The notes beneath the pieces were generated by a model that saw only the letters and a program-made list of their open reading frames with translations, did not search any database and was not told the origin of the DNA. From Deltaproteobacteria bacterium (GTDB taxonomy: Bacteria > Myxococcota_A > Polyangia > Haliangiales > JADYYK01), in assembly GCA_020853705.1 (NCBI GenBank), contig JADYYK010000117.1, positions 1 through 45,621 on the forward strand: DNA of 45,621 nucleotides, in the 5' to 3' direction. Made by a program: the position numbers and the translations under genes. Positions 1 through 9,721 of the stretch are shown here, piece by piece (the first letter of the stretch is position 1; every line of letters begins with the position of its first letter).

Positions 1-170
1 CGAGCACCGAGGCAAATGTTCGACCTCTAACGGCAACCTCGTTCGAGGAGTACACGACTTACCGCCCCGCGCCTATTTTCGCCGAACCGTGGTCGACGCC
101 CCGGCGTCGGCCGAGTCTGTCGCCTGTCACCCGTCGCCTGTCTGTCCGGCTCCGTCCGGCTCCGCCCGCC
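1..170. other. Left-edge region with no recognisable complete gene
   Basis: No convincing gene is seen. On the plus strand a frame open from the window edge ends at a TAA at 28-30 and could be the last nine codons of a gene outside the window, but it is too short to judge. A small hairpin (5-bp arms CCTCG/CGAGG at 37-48, two-base loop) sits just after it and could belong to a terminator, although no T-run follows. The rest is the region downstream of the minus-strand response regulator. Confidence 0.4.
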
Positions 171-608
171 TCAGTCGTCGTCCCGCGCTGCGTCCCCGCG
201 CCCCCGCCGCTCCGCCTCGGCCACCGCGCGCCGCACCTCCTCCAGCAGGCGCGCCGACCGCCACGGCTTGCCGACCACCGCGAAGGCGATGCCATCCCGC
301 GCCGCATCGACCACCTCGGGATCCTCCTCCGCTCCCGTCAGCAGGACGCCCACGATGGCCGGGTGGCTGCTGCGCAGCGCGCGCAAAAGCTCCACGCCCG
401 ACTGCCCGGGCATCAGCTGATCGGCCAGCACCACGCACGCCGGCCGCTCCGCCAGCACGCCGGGCACCCCGCGGGCGTCGCCGAGGTCGCGGATGTCGAA
501 CTCGTTGCCCAGCACGCGCCGCAAGAGGTCGCGATTCAGCGGCTCGTCATCCACCGCCACGATGGCTGGCGCGGGCTCGCCACGCCGGTTCTTGCCCATC
601 ACGATCAC
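171..608 (-). CDS. Single-domain response regulator (receiver only)
   Basis: This 145-residue protein is a stand-alone CheY-like receiver with no output domain. The acidic pair (VAVDDEP, Asp20-Asp21), the phosphoacceptor Asp63 in VLADQLMPG, Thr91 (LLTG) and Lys114 (GKPW) are all in canonical positions, so it should accept phosphate. The GTG start at 608 overlaps the stop of the upstream histidine kinase (GTGA), implying translational coupling; an in-frame ATG nine bases later (599) is an alternative. The C-terminal 20 residues are charged (Arg/Asp/Glu) and probably disordered. By position it is the partner of the adjacent kinase. It is the last gene of a long minus-strand operon that also carries a PP2C phosphatase and a STAS protein. 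With no DNA-binding domain, its output must be by protein interaction. Confidence 0.9.
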   Translation of the reverse strand: MIVMGKNRRGEPAPAIVAVDDEPLNRDLLRRVLGNEFDIRDLGDARGVPGVLAERPACVVLADQLMPGQSGVELLRALRSSHPAIVGVLLTGAEEDPEVVDAARDGIAFAVVGKPWRSARLLEEVRRAVAEAERRGRGDAARDDD

Positions 609-1999
609 GGCTTGCGCACCTCGGCGTCGACCACCGCCGCGCGCACCGCCTCCGCCGTCTCGGGCGGCGCCAGCGGCAGCTCGACGATGAAGGTCGCGCC
701 CTCGCCAGGCGGGCTGACGCAGTACAGCTTGCCACCGTGCTGGCGCACGATGCGCTGGCTGATGGCCAGCCCCAGCCCGGTGCCCTCACCGGGTGCCTTG
801 GTGGTGAAGAACGGATCGAAGATGTTGGGCAGGATGTCGGGCGGGATGCCGGGCCCGCTGTCGGTGACCCGGATGCACACCCCGGGCACGCCGCCCTCCA
901 GCACGTGCTGGCGCGCCACCACGTCGATGCGGCCCTCGCCCTTGATGGCCTGCGCGGCGTTGGTGAGGATGTTCATCAGCACCTGGTTGACGTGGCCGGC
1001 GTGGCACAGCACCAGCGGCAGCCCCTCCAGATCGCGCACCACGTTGATGCGGTTCTTGAGGATGGGGCCGATCAGGTTGAGCGTGGTGTCGATGCCCTGG
1101 GCCAGGTCGGCCTCCTGCAGGCCCGCGCCACCCTGGCGCGAGAACGCCTTCAGATCGCGCACGATCTGGGCGGTGCGCTCGGCGCCCGACTGGATCGAGC
1201 GCAGCAGCTTCTTGCAGTCCTCGGCCAGGAACTCGAACTCGATGGCCTCCTTGCGCTCGGCGATCTTCTGCCGCGCGCTCTCGTTGAGCTGGTGCGCGAC
1301 GCCGTCATAGGTGCGGATCAGCTCGAACAGATCCTCGACGTAGCTACCGAGGAAATCGACGTTGCCGTAGACGAAGTTGATCGGGTTGTTGAGCTCGTGC
1401 GCGATGCCCGCCACCAGCCGCCCCAGCGACGACATCTTCTCCTGCAGGATGAGCTGGCCGTGGGTGCGCGACAGCTCCACGTTGGCCTGGCGCAGCTCCT
1501 CGGTGCGCTCCTGCACGGTCTGCTCGAGGATCTCCTTGGTGCGCCGCTCGTGGTCCAGCAGCACCTTGTACTTGCTCTGCACGCGCGCGTCGGCGGTGAC
1601 GTCACGGTAGGTCTCGACGATGAAGCCGCCCTCCATGGGCACCGCGTTGACGATCAGCTTGAGCTCCTCGCCGTCGCCACGTCGGCCCGCGATCTCGTCC
1701 ACGCGCAGCGGCCGCCCGACCTGCTGCGCGCGCAGCCCGAGGCAGGCGTTCTCGCAGATCTCGAGGCAGAACACCTCGAAGCACTGCTTGCCCTCGATGG
1801 TGGCCAGGTGCAGCTGCCGCCCGCGCAGGCCGGCATACTGCTGGTACACCGGGTTGAAGTACAGGATGCGCCGCTCGCCATCGAGGATGACCGCGGCGTC
1901 AGGGCTGCCCTCCAGCAGGCGCCGGAGGTTGCGGAAGGTGTGCTCTTGCTCGCGCGAGCCCCTCAGTGCAGCCGGGATGGGCCCGCTCTCATGACTCAA
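605..1999 (-). CDS. Cytoplasmic PAS-domain sensor histidine kinase
   Basis: This 464-residue soluble kinase has no membrane segment. An N-terminal PAS domain (about 22-140) carries four cysteines (C73, C78, C82, C86) in a pattern like that of PAS domains of some sigma-54 activators; it may bind metal or sense redox. A coiled coil (about 140-185) leads to a dimerisation domain with the phosphorylated His201 in AGIAHELNNPINF. The HATPase has its N-box (NILTNAAQ, Asn347), G1 (DSGPGI), F-box (DPFFTTK) and G2 (GEGTGLGLAIS). The domain order and intact boxes predict autophosphorylation and transfer to the overlapping response regulator. The furthest start is TTG at 1999 with no strong ribosome-binding site; no ATG occurs before the end of the PAS domain, so the exact start is uncertain. 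A kinase-less relative of the N-terminal half is encoded at 7983. Confidence 0.92.
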   Translation of the reverse strand: MSHESGPIPAALRGSREQEHTFRNLRRLLEGSPDAAVILDGERRILYFNPVYQQYAGLRGRQLHLATIEGKQCFEVFCLEICENACLGLRAQQVGRPLRVDEIAGRRGDGEELKLIVNAVPMEGGFIVETYRDVTADARVQSKYKVLLDHERRTKEILEQTVQERTEELRQANVELSRTHGQLILQEKMSSLGRLVAGIAHELNNPINFVYGNVDFLGSYVEDLFELIRTYDGVAHQLNESARQKIAERKEAIEFEFLAEDCKKLLRSIQSGAERTAQIVRDLKAFSRQGGAGLQEADLAQGIDTTLNLIGPILKNRINVVRDLEGLPLVLCHAGHVNQVLMNILTNAAQAIKGEGRIDVVARQHVLEGGVPGVCIRVTDSGPGIPPDILPNIFDPFFTTKAPGEGTGLGLAISQRIVRQHGGKLYCVSPPGEGATFIVELPLAPPETAEAVRAAVVDAEVRKP

Positions 2000-2037
2000 C
2001 GCTGCGCCCCCGCCCCACCGAGCCCAGCGTCACGCAT

Positions 2038-2538
2038 TCAAGGCTCCGCCAGGAACGACAGATAGCGCTCCGGCAGATCGTCGAACTCCATCTGCTCACC
2101 GCACTTCTCGCAGGTGAACTCCGGCATCTTCTTGGTGTCGCGGGTCGGGAAGTGGGTGTGCACGTCGAGCAGCTTGTCCTCTTCCGTGTTGCAGTTTTCG
2201 CACACGTAAGGGGCCAGGAACGAGCGCACCTTCGCGCCGCCGCGGAAGTTGTAGATCATGTTGAGCTGCGTGACGATCGCGGGCGAGCAGTGGGTGAACG
2301 TCAGCTCGGTCACGCCGGGCAGATCGCGCACGAAGTTGACCCACTCGCGCACCCCGCACGAGTTGATGCGACGCACCTCGGCCAGGTTGAACACCACGCT
2401 GGCCTTGAGCCGACGGCGCAGCTCGGCGAAGTCGGCGTTCTCGTCGATCTCACCGAAGAACTCCACGGTCGTGAACCCGGGGCGCTCCTTGATGCGCCAC
2501 GAGAGCGCGACGTTTTCTGTGGCTGCCTCAGGCTTCAT
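2038..2538 (-). CDS. STAS-domain protein with C-terminal zinc ribbon (soluble anti-sigma-antagonist-like)
   Basis: This 166-residue protein has a STAS fold (about 10-110) like SpoIIAA/RsbV antagonists, then a Cys4 zinc ribbon (CENC at 113-116, CEKC at 143-146). The usual phosphoacceptor loop DSSG reads INSCGVREW: Ser60 is kept, but the neighbours are Asn and Cys. It has no membrane segment. The ATG at 2538 has GGAGG ten bases upstream. It lies in the same operon as a SpoIIE-type phosphatase, which in known partner-switching systems dephosphorylates the STAS serine. Two relatives in this window (8544-9503 and 22461-24728) share SPAIV/APK-type loops, the NF..G motif before the ribbon and both Cys pairs. 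STAS and zinc-ribbon assignments rest on motifs; the role as a switch protein is inferred. Confidence 0.82.
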   Translation of the reverse strand: MKPEAATENVALSWRIKERPGFTTVEFFGEIDENADFAELRRRLKASVVFNLAEVRRINSCGVREWVNFVRDLPGVTELTFTHCSPAIVTQLNMIYNFRGGAKVRSFLAPYVCENCNTEEDKLLDVHTHFPTRDTKKMPEFTCEKCGEQMEFDDLPERYLSFLAEP

Positions 2539-2555
2539 CAGGTCTTGGCCTCCAT

Positions 2556-3440
2556 TCACGGGGCCCAGAAGTGGTTCTTGATGTCCGGCGTCGCCGGCGC
2601 CCCCACCCCCGCTACCTCGAGCACGTCGGGATCGGCGAGCCGGATTCTCTGCGGGGGCGCAAAGATCGGCCGCTTGGTCCGTTTCCCCATCCTGCCTGCA
2701 AGACTGCCATAGCTCTCGGCGCCCTTCCAGCCATCGAGTGCGCTGCGCTGCGCAAAGCCGAGCACCGCCGCCTTGACCTTGGCCGCCACCGCGGCGTCGA
2801 CCTTCGAGGACAGCTGCACGAAGGCCGGATTCGGCACTGACCCGACGTCGAACACCTTGGTCAACCCCTTGGTGCCGCCGAGCGGCGGCGCGAACACCGC
2901 CTGCGAGCCGCCCGAGGCCACGTCGGTCACCGCGCCGGTGATGGCGTCCTTGGCCGACAGCTTGAAGAAGCTGGCCGGGACCTCGCTCTCCAGCAGGGCG
3001 TTCTCGATGAACGCCTGATCGTTGCAGCCCGTCTTGGCGTAGGCGACCGCCTTGTCCTTGAGCGCGGGCAGGTTGGAGGCGCTCTTGGCATACAGCGCCC
3101 AGGTCTGTTCGGTCTTGCCGTTGACGGTCGCGGTCGCCATCACGGTGTACTTGTTGCCGGCGGCGCACAGCGGGTCGAGGATGCCGAACTGCGCCGCGCC
3201 GGCCATCTGGCTGAGCGACGAGAACGACTGTCCCTTCACGGTGGTGCCGCCGCCCAGCGAGCCCTCGATGGCCTTGGCCAGCGCGCTGACGTAGCTCAGG
3301 CGGTCGCTCGAGCTGGCGAAGCCCGCCGTCGGGGCATAGATCCCGATGACCAGCTCGTCGGCGCGCGCCGGCCGTGCCGCCACCAGCGCCGCGGCGACCA
3401 CCAGCCAACCCAGCATCGTGTTCTTGGTCTTGGTTGCCAT
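2556..3440 (-). CDS. PhnD-like periplasmic solute-binding protein
   Basis: This 294-residue protein starts with a clear signal peptide (about 1-27, ending ARPARA) followed by [11 protein letters not shown], typical of the first strand of type-2 periplasmic binding proteins of the phosphonate/phosphate-like (PhnD) family. Later segments resemble that fold (hinge around [13 protein letters not shown], then a tail with KVKAAVLGF). The start ATG at 3440 lies nine bases after the stop of the TPR gene. No ABC permease or ATPase is nearby, so this looks like a solitary receptor rather than a transporter part. The operon context (a membrane phosphatase with an extracytoplasmic domain, STAS protein, histidine kinase) suggests it could deliver a ligand signal to that system, but this is inference. 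The ligand cannot be told from sequence. Confidence 0.7.
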   Translation of the reverse strand: MATKTKNTMLGWLVVAAALVAARPARADELVIGIYAPTAGFASSSDRLSYVSALAKAIEGSLGGGTTVKGQSFSSLSQMAGAAQFGILDPLCAAGNKYTVMATATVNGKTEQTWALYAKSASNLPALKDKAVAYAKTGCNDQAFIENALLESEVPASFFKLSAKDAITGAVTDVASGGSQAVFAPPLGGTKGLTKVFDVGSVPNPAFVQLSSKVDAAVAAKVKAAVLGFAQRSALDGWKGAESYGSLAGRMGKRTKRPIFAPPQRIRLADPDVLEVAGVGAPATPDIKNHFWAP

Positions 3441-3448
3441 GGCCGCCC

Positions 3449-5935
3449 TCACTTGCTCCCCAGGATCTTCTTCTTGGCCTCGATCCAGTCGCGCACCTTG
3501 CCGCCGACGCCACGCTTCTGCGCGTCCTGCCAGGCGTCCAGCGCCCCGCGCGAGTCACCCTCGAGGTCGAGGATGATGCCCAGGTTGACCAGCGCCTCGG
3601 GCGTGGTGCCCTTGTAGCTGTCGAAGGTGCGCTTGGCACCGCTGCGATCCTTGTCCATGTCGAGCACCGCGAGGTTGACCTCGAGCTCGGCCTTCTGCGC
3701 GCCAGTGGTGGCGAACCTCTGCGCGTTCTTGAGGTCCTCCCTGGCCTGCTTGAAGTTCTCCGAGCGCCAGGCATCGTAGGCCTTGAGCTCGTAGCTCGAC
3801 CGGATGAGGTCGCGGATCTTGCCGGCCAGCGGCGAGCTGCCCGCCTTCCTGAGCACGCTCTGGAAGGTCTCGGCGGCCTGGTCGCGCTTGGCCGGGCTGT
3901 CCTGCATGTAGTTCGCGTAGGCCTTGAAGAAGTCGGGGCCCAGCTTGTCGTAGGGCGGGCGCAGGAACGACGCCGTCATCTTGGCGTCGAGCTTGGAGAA
4001 CAGCCCGATGGCCTCGTTGGCGGCCTGCTCGGTGTTGGTGGTCAGCAGCGCCAGGCCGTACGCGAAGGCGAACAGCTGCGGCTCCTTCGCGGTCAGGATG
4101 CTGGGGTCCTCCTGGGCGCGGCGCAGATCGCTGACGCCGTCGCCGTTCTTGGCGCGCAGGCGCTCCATGCCGCGGCGGAACAGCGCCAGCGCCAGGTTGC
4201 GCTTGACCACCTTGGCCAGCTCCGGGTTGGCGCGCACGCCGGCGGTGTTGGCGCGCTCCAGCTTGGTCACGATGTCGTCCAGGTTGGGCGACTCCATGGC
4301 CATCAGCAGCGGGCACAGCTCGGCGTAGATCTCGGCCAGCACCGGCTCCTGGCGCTGCTGCACCGCGGTGGCCTCGGCCTTCTGGTAGGTCTCGATGGCG
4401 TCGCCGGTCTTCTTGGCGCCGAGCTGCGCGCGCGCCAGCAGCCGGTTCAGGATGAGGTCGTTGGGCTGCTTCTTCAGGGGCACCGTCAGGGTGCGCACCG
4501 CCTCGTTGAACTTGCCCTGCTGCATGTAGACCAGGGCCAGGTTGCGCTGCGACATCGCCGACGCCGGATCCAGCGCCACCGCCTCATCGAGCGTGCTCTG
4601 CGCGTCGGCCCACTTGCCGGCGTCGAAGGCCGCCCCGGCCTCGCGGTTGAGGACGGTGACCAGACCGGTCTTGGCCTCGACGTTGCCGTCGGCCAGCTTG
4701 AGCGCGGCGCGGAACGAGGTCTTGGCCTCGCTGAGCTTCTTGTTCTCGAGCTGCGCCTTGCCCAGCGAGACCTGGGCGTCGGCGTTGTCGGGCTGTGCCT
4801 TGGCGACCTTGGACAGCACGCCCATGGCCTGTGGATCCTTCAGCGCCAGGTAGGTCTCGCCGAGCTTGCGCAGGAGCTCCATGTCGTTGCCGTTGGCGGT
4901 GACCGCCTTCTCCAGGATGGGCTTGGCCTTGGCGAACGCCTTCTGCCTGAAGTAGACCTCGGCCATGCGCAGCTTGGGCTGCGTGCTCTTCGGGTTCAGC
5001 TTCTCGGCGGACTGGAACGACGCCAGCGCGCCGGCGTAGTTCTTCTCCGCCAGCTGCACGTCGCCCAGCAGGAGGTAGCCCTTCTCGTCCTTCTTGCTGG
5101 CCAGGTACTGGTTGGCCGACGAGGTGGCGTCCTTGTAGCGACCGACCTTGAACAGCGCGAAGCCGAGGTTGTAGTAGATCCCGGGCTGCGACTTGGCCAG
5201 GCTGAGCAGCGACTGGTACTTGGCGATGGCCTCGTTGTACTTGCCCATGCCGGTGTAGGCCGCCGCCAGCAGCTGCTGTGCGGTGCTGTCATCCGGCTTC
5301 TTCTTGACCAGGATCTGCAGCTCGGCCTCGGCCATCTTGAACTCGCCGCCCTTGAGCGCGGACAGCGCCAGCTTGGTTCGGATCTGATCGTCCAGCTTGG
5401 CCAGCTCGGGCGGGCGACAGCCGAGGAACTTCTTGTACATCTCGGCGGCCAGCTTCTGGTTGGCGGGCTCGGGCAGCTTCTCGTAGTACTGGCCCAGCGC
5501 CAGCTGGACGTCGAACAGGCAGGCGCCACCAGCGGTGGCCTGCTCGGCCAGCTTGACGCCCTCGTCCTTCTTGCCGCTGGCCATCAGGGCGATGGCCTTC
5601 TTGCCGCGCAGCTCGTCGGTGGCCTGCACGGCGAGGCCGGCCTCGGCGCGCGCGATGGCCTGAGCGAAGTCCTTCTTGGCGTATGCGATGGCCGACAGCT
5701 TGATGTAGGCGTCGAGCTGCGAACGGTCCTGCACGATGACCCGCTCGAACAGCGACGCCGCGTCATCGAGCCGCCCCGCGGCGAAGGCGTCGTTGGCCTG
5801 CTGCAGCAGCTGGGCGACGCCGGCGTTGGTGGGCTGCGCGGCGGCCGTCTGCTGCCACCCCGTCGCCACCAGCCAGACTACCGCCGAAGCCGCGAAGAAT
5901 CTCGCTGCGCTCCCACCCAGACGATGAAACCCCAT
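3449..5935 (-). CDS. Secreted multi-TPR protein
   Basis: This 828-residue protein has a signal peptide (about 1-33, ending TAAAQ) and is then almost wholly built of tetratricopeptide-type helices, for example [33 protein letters not shown] and [20 protein letters not shown]. It should therefore act in the periplasm or at the outer-membrane inner face as a protein-interaction scaffold. No catalytic motif is seen. The ATG at 5935 is chosen because it begins the signal peptide and lies 16 bases after the stop of the phosphatase gene. The stop lies nine bases before the start of the binding-protein gene, so the three are probably co-transcribed. No specific TPR family could be named. Confidence 0.82.
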   Translation of the reverse strand: MGFHRLGGSAARFFAASAVVWLVATGWQQTAAAQPTNAGVAQLLQQANDAFAAGRLDDAASLFERVIVQDRSQLDAYIKLSAIAYAKKDFAQAIARAEAGLAVQATDELRGKKAIALMASGKKDEGVKLAEQATAGGACLFDVQLALGQYYEKLPEPANQKLAAEMYKKFLGCRPPELAKLDDQIRTKLALSALKGGEFKMAEAELQILVKKKPDDSTAQQLLAAAYTGMGKYNEAIAKYQSLLSLAKSQPGIYYNLGFALFKVGRYKDATSSANQYLASKKDEKGYLLLGDVQLAEKNYAGALASFQSAEKLNPKSTQPKLRMAEVYFRQKAFAKAKPILEKAVTANGNDMELLRKLGETYLALKDPQAMGVLSKVAKAQPDNADAQVSLGKAQLENKKLSEAKTSFRAALKLADGNVEAKTGLVTVLNREAGAAFDAGKWADAQSTLDEAVALDPASAMSQRNLALVYMQQGKFNEAVRTLTVPLKKQPNDLILNRLLARAQLGAKKTGDAIETYQKAEATAVQQRQEPVLAEIYAELCPLLMAMESPNLDDIVTKLERANTAGVRANPELAKVVKRNLALALFRRGMERLRAKNGDGVSDLRRAQEDPSILTAKEPQLFAFAYGLALLTTNTEQAANEAIGLFSKLDAKMTASFLRPPYDKLGPDFFKAYANYMQDSPAKRDQAAETFQSVLRKAGSSPLAGKIRDLIRSSYELKAYDAWRSENFKQAREDLKNAQRFATTGAQKAELEVNLAVLDMDKDRSGAKRTFDSYKGTTPEALVNLGIILDLEGDSRGALDAWQDAQKRGVGGKVRDWIEAKKKILGSK

Positions 5936-5951
5936 CTCGTTCCCCCTGCTG

Positions 5952-7790
5952 CTATGCAACCCGCGCGACGACCATGGTGATGTCGTCCTTGCGCGGCGTC
6001 TCTCCAAAGAACTGCATGGACGCCTTGACCACGGTGTCTCGCAGCTGGCCCGGCTCCTCGGCGGCAGCGCGCCGGATCGAGGCCCGGAAGCGCTTCTCGC
6101 CGTACTCCTCGCCGCGGTCGTTCTCACACTCGACGATGCCGTCCGTGTACCAGACCAGGACGTCGTTCGACAGAAGATCCATCGACTGCTCGACGTACTT
6201 GGACTCCATCATGTCGCCCAGGCGATTGCCGCGTGTCATGAGACAGCCGAACTCGCCGCGGCCATTCACCACCCGGTACAGGTAGGGGAAGTTGTGGCCG
6301 GCGTTGCCGAAGGTGATCTTCTTGGTCTTCGGATCGATGATCGACGCGAAGCAGGTCATGACGAACTTGCGCTTGGCGGACTCGAAGATGGCGCGGTTCA
6401 TGATCTCGAGCAGCAGCGTGACCGTGATGCGATCGTTGGTCATCGCGCGCACCGTGTCGCAGGCCGCCTTGGCCGCCGCGGTGATCATCGCGGACGGCAC
6501 GCCGTGGCCGGTGACGTCGCCGATGACGACCAGGATGCGGCCGTCGTTGAGCTCGTGCCAGGTCCACCAGTCGCCGCCGCACTGCGAGGCGGGCTGGAAG
6601 TAGCCGGCCAGCTTGATGTGGCCGCGATCGACGGTGTCCTCTTGCGGAACCAGGGTCTCCTGGATGGTGCGCGCGACCTCGAGCTCCTTCTCCATGGTCG
6701 CCTTCTCGGCGGTCTGACGCAGCAGCACGACCAGCTGGTCGGCCATGAAGTTGAACGACTCGCCCAGCACGCCGATCTCGTCGGACGAGGTCACCTCGAC
6801 GCGGGTGTCGAGATCGCCGCGCGCGATCTGGTTGGCGCGGTAGGCCAGCGCCTTGACCGGCTTCGAGATGCGCATGGCCTGGAAGATGGCCAGCAGCAGG
6901 CCGGCCAGGATGAAGATGGCGCCGATGCCCGCGGTGCGAATCCAGGCCTTGTTGAAGGCGTTCTTCTTGTCGATCTTGGCCTGGGCGGTCTGCTCCTCGA
7001 TGAAGCGCAAGGTGTAGGCGACCACCAGGGTGCCCTTGTCCTCGCCCAGCGGGGTGCCGTCGACCGAGACGCCTTCCGAGAACACCGTGGTGGAGAACAC
7101 CGCAGTCTTGCCGTCCTTGGTGCGCAGCCAGTTCTTGGCGTCGGCAGGCAGCACCGTGCGCTTCCGCTTCTGGATCTCAGGCCACAGCGGGTCGCTGATC
7201 GGCTTGTATTCGCGCACGGTATCGGCGCTGGCCGCGGGGTACGCGTTGACGTCGGAGTGCGCCGCCACGTTGCCGTTGGCGTACACGAAGTACGCATAGT
7301 CGACGTTGCGCGACTGGGCCAGCGCGTTGACCGCGTTCTGCATGTCGATCTCTTTGGAGTCGTTGAACAGCGGCACCGACGACATGCCCAGCGCGCGGAC
7401 CTGGCCGACCGCGCTCTGGCCCAGAGATTTCTCGAACAGCTCGATCTTCTGGCGCGAGGCGTCGTCGATGATGGTCTGCGTGTTGATGACGCTGAGGGCG
7501 CCGAACAGTGCGACGATCACCACCAGCAGCAGCGTGGTGGTGACGATCATCTTGGCGCTGATGGAGGCGCCGCGGCGTTTCGGCGTGACCGTGTTGATGG
7601 CCGCGACGTTGGGCGCCGGCATGGGTGCCGGCATGGTGACGTCGGGCACCGCGGGACCAGGCACCGGCTCCGCGGGCAGCGGGTTCATGTCCGCGCCGGT
7701 GTTGGTGATGGTCTCTTCGATCGGCTCGTCGTCGGGCAGTCCCTGGCCCGGCGACGGCGAGCGCGGTGCATTCGGCGTGAAGTTGGCCAT
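5952..7790 (-). CDS. Membrane SpoIIE/RsbU-type PP2C serine phosphatase with HAMP domain
   Basis: This 612-residue protein has a Pro-rich cytoplasmic N terminus (1-75), a first membrane helix (about 81-103), an extracytoplasmic sensor region of about 180 residues, a second helix (about 283-305), a HAMP domain (about 305-360), a short linker helix and a PP2C domain (about 395-612). The metal-binding acidic residues are intact: GGDW (Asp407), GDVTGHG (Asp425), YTDGIVE (Asp550) and KDDITMV (Asp602-603). The known role of this family is to dephosphorylate STAS antagonists in partner switching. A STAS protein in the same operon (2038-2538) is the natural candidate substrate. The ATG at 7790 follows a GGGA-type ribosome site at about ten bases. 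It is the first gene of the minus-strand operon, so its promoter should lie in the 192-base gap shared with the divergent PAS gene. Confidence 0.93.
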   Translation of the reverse strand: MANFTPNAPRSPSPGQGLPDDEPIEETITNTGADMNPLPAEPVPGPAVPDVTMPAPMPAPNVAAINTVTPKRRGASISAKMIVTTTLLLVVIVALFGALSVINTQTIIDDASRQKIELFEKSLGQSAVGQVRALGMSSVPLFNDSKEIDMQNAVNALAQSRNVDYAYFVYANGNVAAHSDVNAYPAASADTVREYKPISDPLWPEIQKRKRTVLPADAKNWLRTKDGKTAVFSTTVFSEGVSVDGTPLGEDKGTLVVAYTLRFIEEQTAQAKIDKKNAFNKAWIRTAGIGAIFILAGLLLAIFQAMRISKPVKALAYRANQIARGDLDTRVEVTSSDEIGVLGESFNFMADQLVVLLRQTAEKATMEKELEVARTIQETLVPQEDTVDRGHIKLAGYFQPASQCGGDWWTWHELNDGRILVVIGDVTGHGVPSAMITAAAKAACDTVRAMTNDRITVTLLLEIMNRAIFESAKRKFVMTCFASIIDPKTKKITFGNAGHNFPYLYRVVNGRGEFGCLMTRGNRLGDMMESKYVEQSMDLLSNDVLVWYTDGIVECENDRGEEYGEKRFRASIRRAAAEEPGQLRDTVVKASMQFFGETPRKDDITMVVARVA

Positions 7791-7851
7791 GTGGTTTCGG
7801 TCCCGCCCCGGGGGTGACGCAGGGGACTGCTTTAAGACTTTCGGAGACCTT

Positions 7852-7880
7852 ACCGTATCGCGTCGAGCCGACAAGATCAA
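7852..7880 (-). promoter_or_regulatory. Weak candidate promoter for the phosphatase operon
   Basis: Read on the minus strand, TTGATC (7880-7875) and TACGGT (7857-7852) are separated by 17 bases. The match is only partial (four of six at -35, three of six at -10), but the spacing and place upstream of the phosphatase start at 7790 fit. No better pair was found by eye in this gap. Confidence 0.28.
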
Positions 7881-7982
7881 CGCGCGTCATCCCGCTGACA
7901 TCAGAATCAAGGACAATTCAGACGCACGGCAGGCCGGGAAATGCACTCGCGCGTGCGGCCATGTTAGGATCAATATACCGCC

Positions 7983-8525
<543 letters not shown>

Positions 8526-8543
8526 AGCTCGGGCGGGGCCCGA

Positions 8544-9503
8544 TCAGACCGTTGTGTCGCTGGAGGCGGGGCGGGCGTCGCCCGAGGACTTCTTGCCGCT
8601 GCCACCGATGACCAGGTAGGCGATCAGGGCGATGGCCAGGATCAGCACGCCGATGACCACGTAGATCATCTTCGAGGTGCGCGGCGGCTCCTGCTGGGCG
8701 GCCGCGGCGACCTGGAACTGGCCGGTCTTGATGGCCGACAGGACCTCGGACGCCGACGGGTTGCCGGGGCGCGACGAGCTGCCCGAGCCGGTGCCGGTGC
8801 GACCCGGGCTGGAGAAGCTGGACGAACCCGGGCCGGTCCCGACGCCGGTGTTGCCCCCACGGGACAGCGAGGGCAGCGACGGCACCGAGGGCAGCGACGA
8901 CACCGAGCTGCCCGGACTGGACAGGCTGGTGGTCGACGTGCGCGAGCGGATCTTGGCGCGCTCGCTGTCGTTGCCGCCGACGTCGCTGATGACCTTCGAC
9001 ACCGCGTTGTCCTTGGCCACCTTCTTGGCCGAGGACAGGAACGCGAAGTACGACTCTTCCATGTCGTCGAAGTCCATCACGCCGTCGCACTCGTCACAGC
9101 GGCAGGTTGGCGCCTTGTGCGGCGGCGGCCCCATCTCGGAGGCCTCGACCAGCAGGACCTTCTCGTGGTCGCAGGCCGGGCAGAAGTAGGGCGCGAAGAA
9201 GCTCTTGACCGCCCCGCCGCCGGTGAAGTTGTTGACCAGGTTGATCTGGGCGACGATGGCCGGCGAGCACTCCACCAGGACCGGGTGGGCCCCGGACTTC
9301 TCGATCTTGGTCAGCCAGTTGACCCAGTCACGGACGCCGCAGGAGTTGATGCGCTCGACCTCGCCCAGGTCGATGACGACGGTTCCGCCAGGGATCTTCT
9401 CGGTCAGGTCACCAAGGCCGTTGTCCTCGTCGATGACGCCAGAAAGCTTGACGTAGGACGCCTCGTCCCTTTGCTGCACAGCGGCATTGAACTTCTGGTT
9501 CAT
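8544..9503 (-). CDS. Tail-anchored STAS/zinc-ribbon protein
   Basis: This 319-residue protein has a STAS domain (about 1-105) with phosphoacceptor-type loop [10 protein letters not shown] (Ser54), then a zinc ribbon (CPAC at 108-111; CRCDEC at 134-139), a disordered Ser/Pro/Gly/Thr-rich linker (about 185-275) and one membrane helix (about 279-300) with a short tail. The STAS and ribbon should face the cytoplasm. It is the membrane-bound relative of the soluble protein at 2038-2538; the NSCGVR loop, ECSPAIV segment, NF.GG motif and DFDD(M/L)..(S/R)Y.(A/S)FL after the ribbon are shared. The start ATG at 9503 has GGGAG six bases upstream. A good promoter lies at 9570-9598, so the gene seems to be transcribed alone. 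Role as a membrane-recruited switch protein is inferred. Confidence 0.85.
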   Translation of the reverse strand: MNQKFNAAVQQRDEASYVKLSGVIDEDNGLGDLTEKIPGGTVVIDLGEVERINSCGVRDWVNWLTKIEKSGAHPVLVECSPAIVAQINLVNNFTGGGAVKSFFAPYFCPACDHEKVLLVEASEMGPPPHKAPTCRCDECDGVMDFDDMEESYFAFLSSAKKVAKDNAVSKVISDVGGNDSERAKIRSRTSTTSLSSPGSSVSSLPSVPSLPSLSRGGNTGVGTGPGSSSFSSPGRTGTGSGSSSRPGNPSASEVLSAIKTGQFQVAAAAQQEPPRTSKMIYVVIGVLILAIALIAYLVIGGSGKKSSGDARPASSDTTV

Positions 9504-9569
9504 GTAGCGCTCCCGACAGGCATCGCCATGGGGATGGGGCAAAACCTTCGCACAGAGGAAAACCCGACG

Positions 9570-9598
9570 ATAGTAGCAATCGCAAAATCGCTCGTCAA
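9570..9598 (-). promoter_or_regulatory. Sigma-70-like promoter with extended -10 for the tail-anchored STAS gene
   Basis: On the minus strand TTGACG (9598-9593) and TACTAT (9575-9570) are spaced by 17 bases, with TG one base before the -10 (extended -10). The stretch is markedly AT-richer than its surroundings. It predicts a transcript start near 9563 and a leader of about 60 bases before the ATG at 9503. Confidence 0.6.
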
Positions 9599-9605
9599 GA
9601 AATTC

Positions 9606-9619
9606 AAGGAATCTTCCTT
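9606..9619. promoter_or_regulatory. Short inverted repeat upstream of the -35 box
   Basis: AAGGAA and TTCCTT flank a two-base centre (9606-9619), just upstream of the -35 box of the promoter at 9570-9598. It could be an activator site, but a 6-bp half-site can occur by chance. Confidence 0.3.
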
Positions 9620-9656
9620 ACACAGATTACGAGGGGATTACTCCTACACTCCACTT

Positions 9657-9704
9657 CACCTGGCCACCTGGCCACCTGGCCACCTGGCCACCTGGCCACC
9701 TGGG
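9657..9704. repeat. 8-bp tandem repeat (CACCTGGC, nearly six copies)
   Basis: Five exact copies of CACCTGGC run from 9657 to 9696, followed by one variant copy ending in G (to 9704). It lies in the 218-base gap between the giant TPR gene stop (9722) and the STAS promoter. The unit is not a multiple of three and is outside any gene. Such arrays often vary in copy number by slippage. Confidence 0.9.
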
Positions 9705-9721
9705 CCTGGAGCCCTGCACCA

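Noticed and set aside
605..608. Frameshift or fusion between histidine kinase and receiver
   Set aside because: The GTGA overlap with intact domains on both sides fits normal translational coupling.
3374..5980. Long plus-strand frame opposite the secreted TPR gene
   Set aside because: Low-complexity Leu/Gly/Gln/Arg composition; the other strand encodes a signal peptide and TPR helices.
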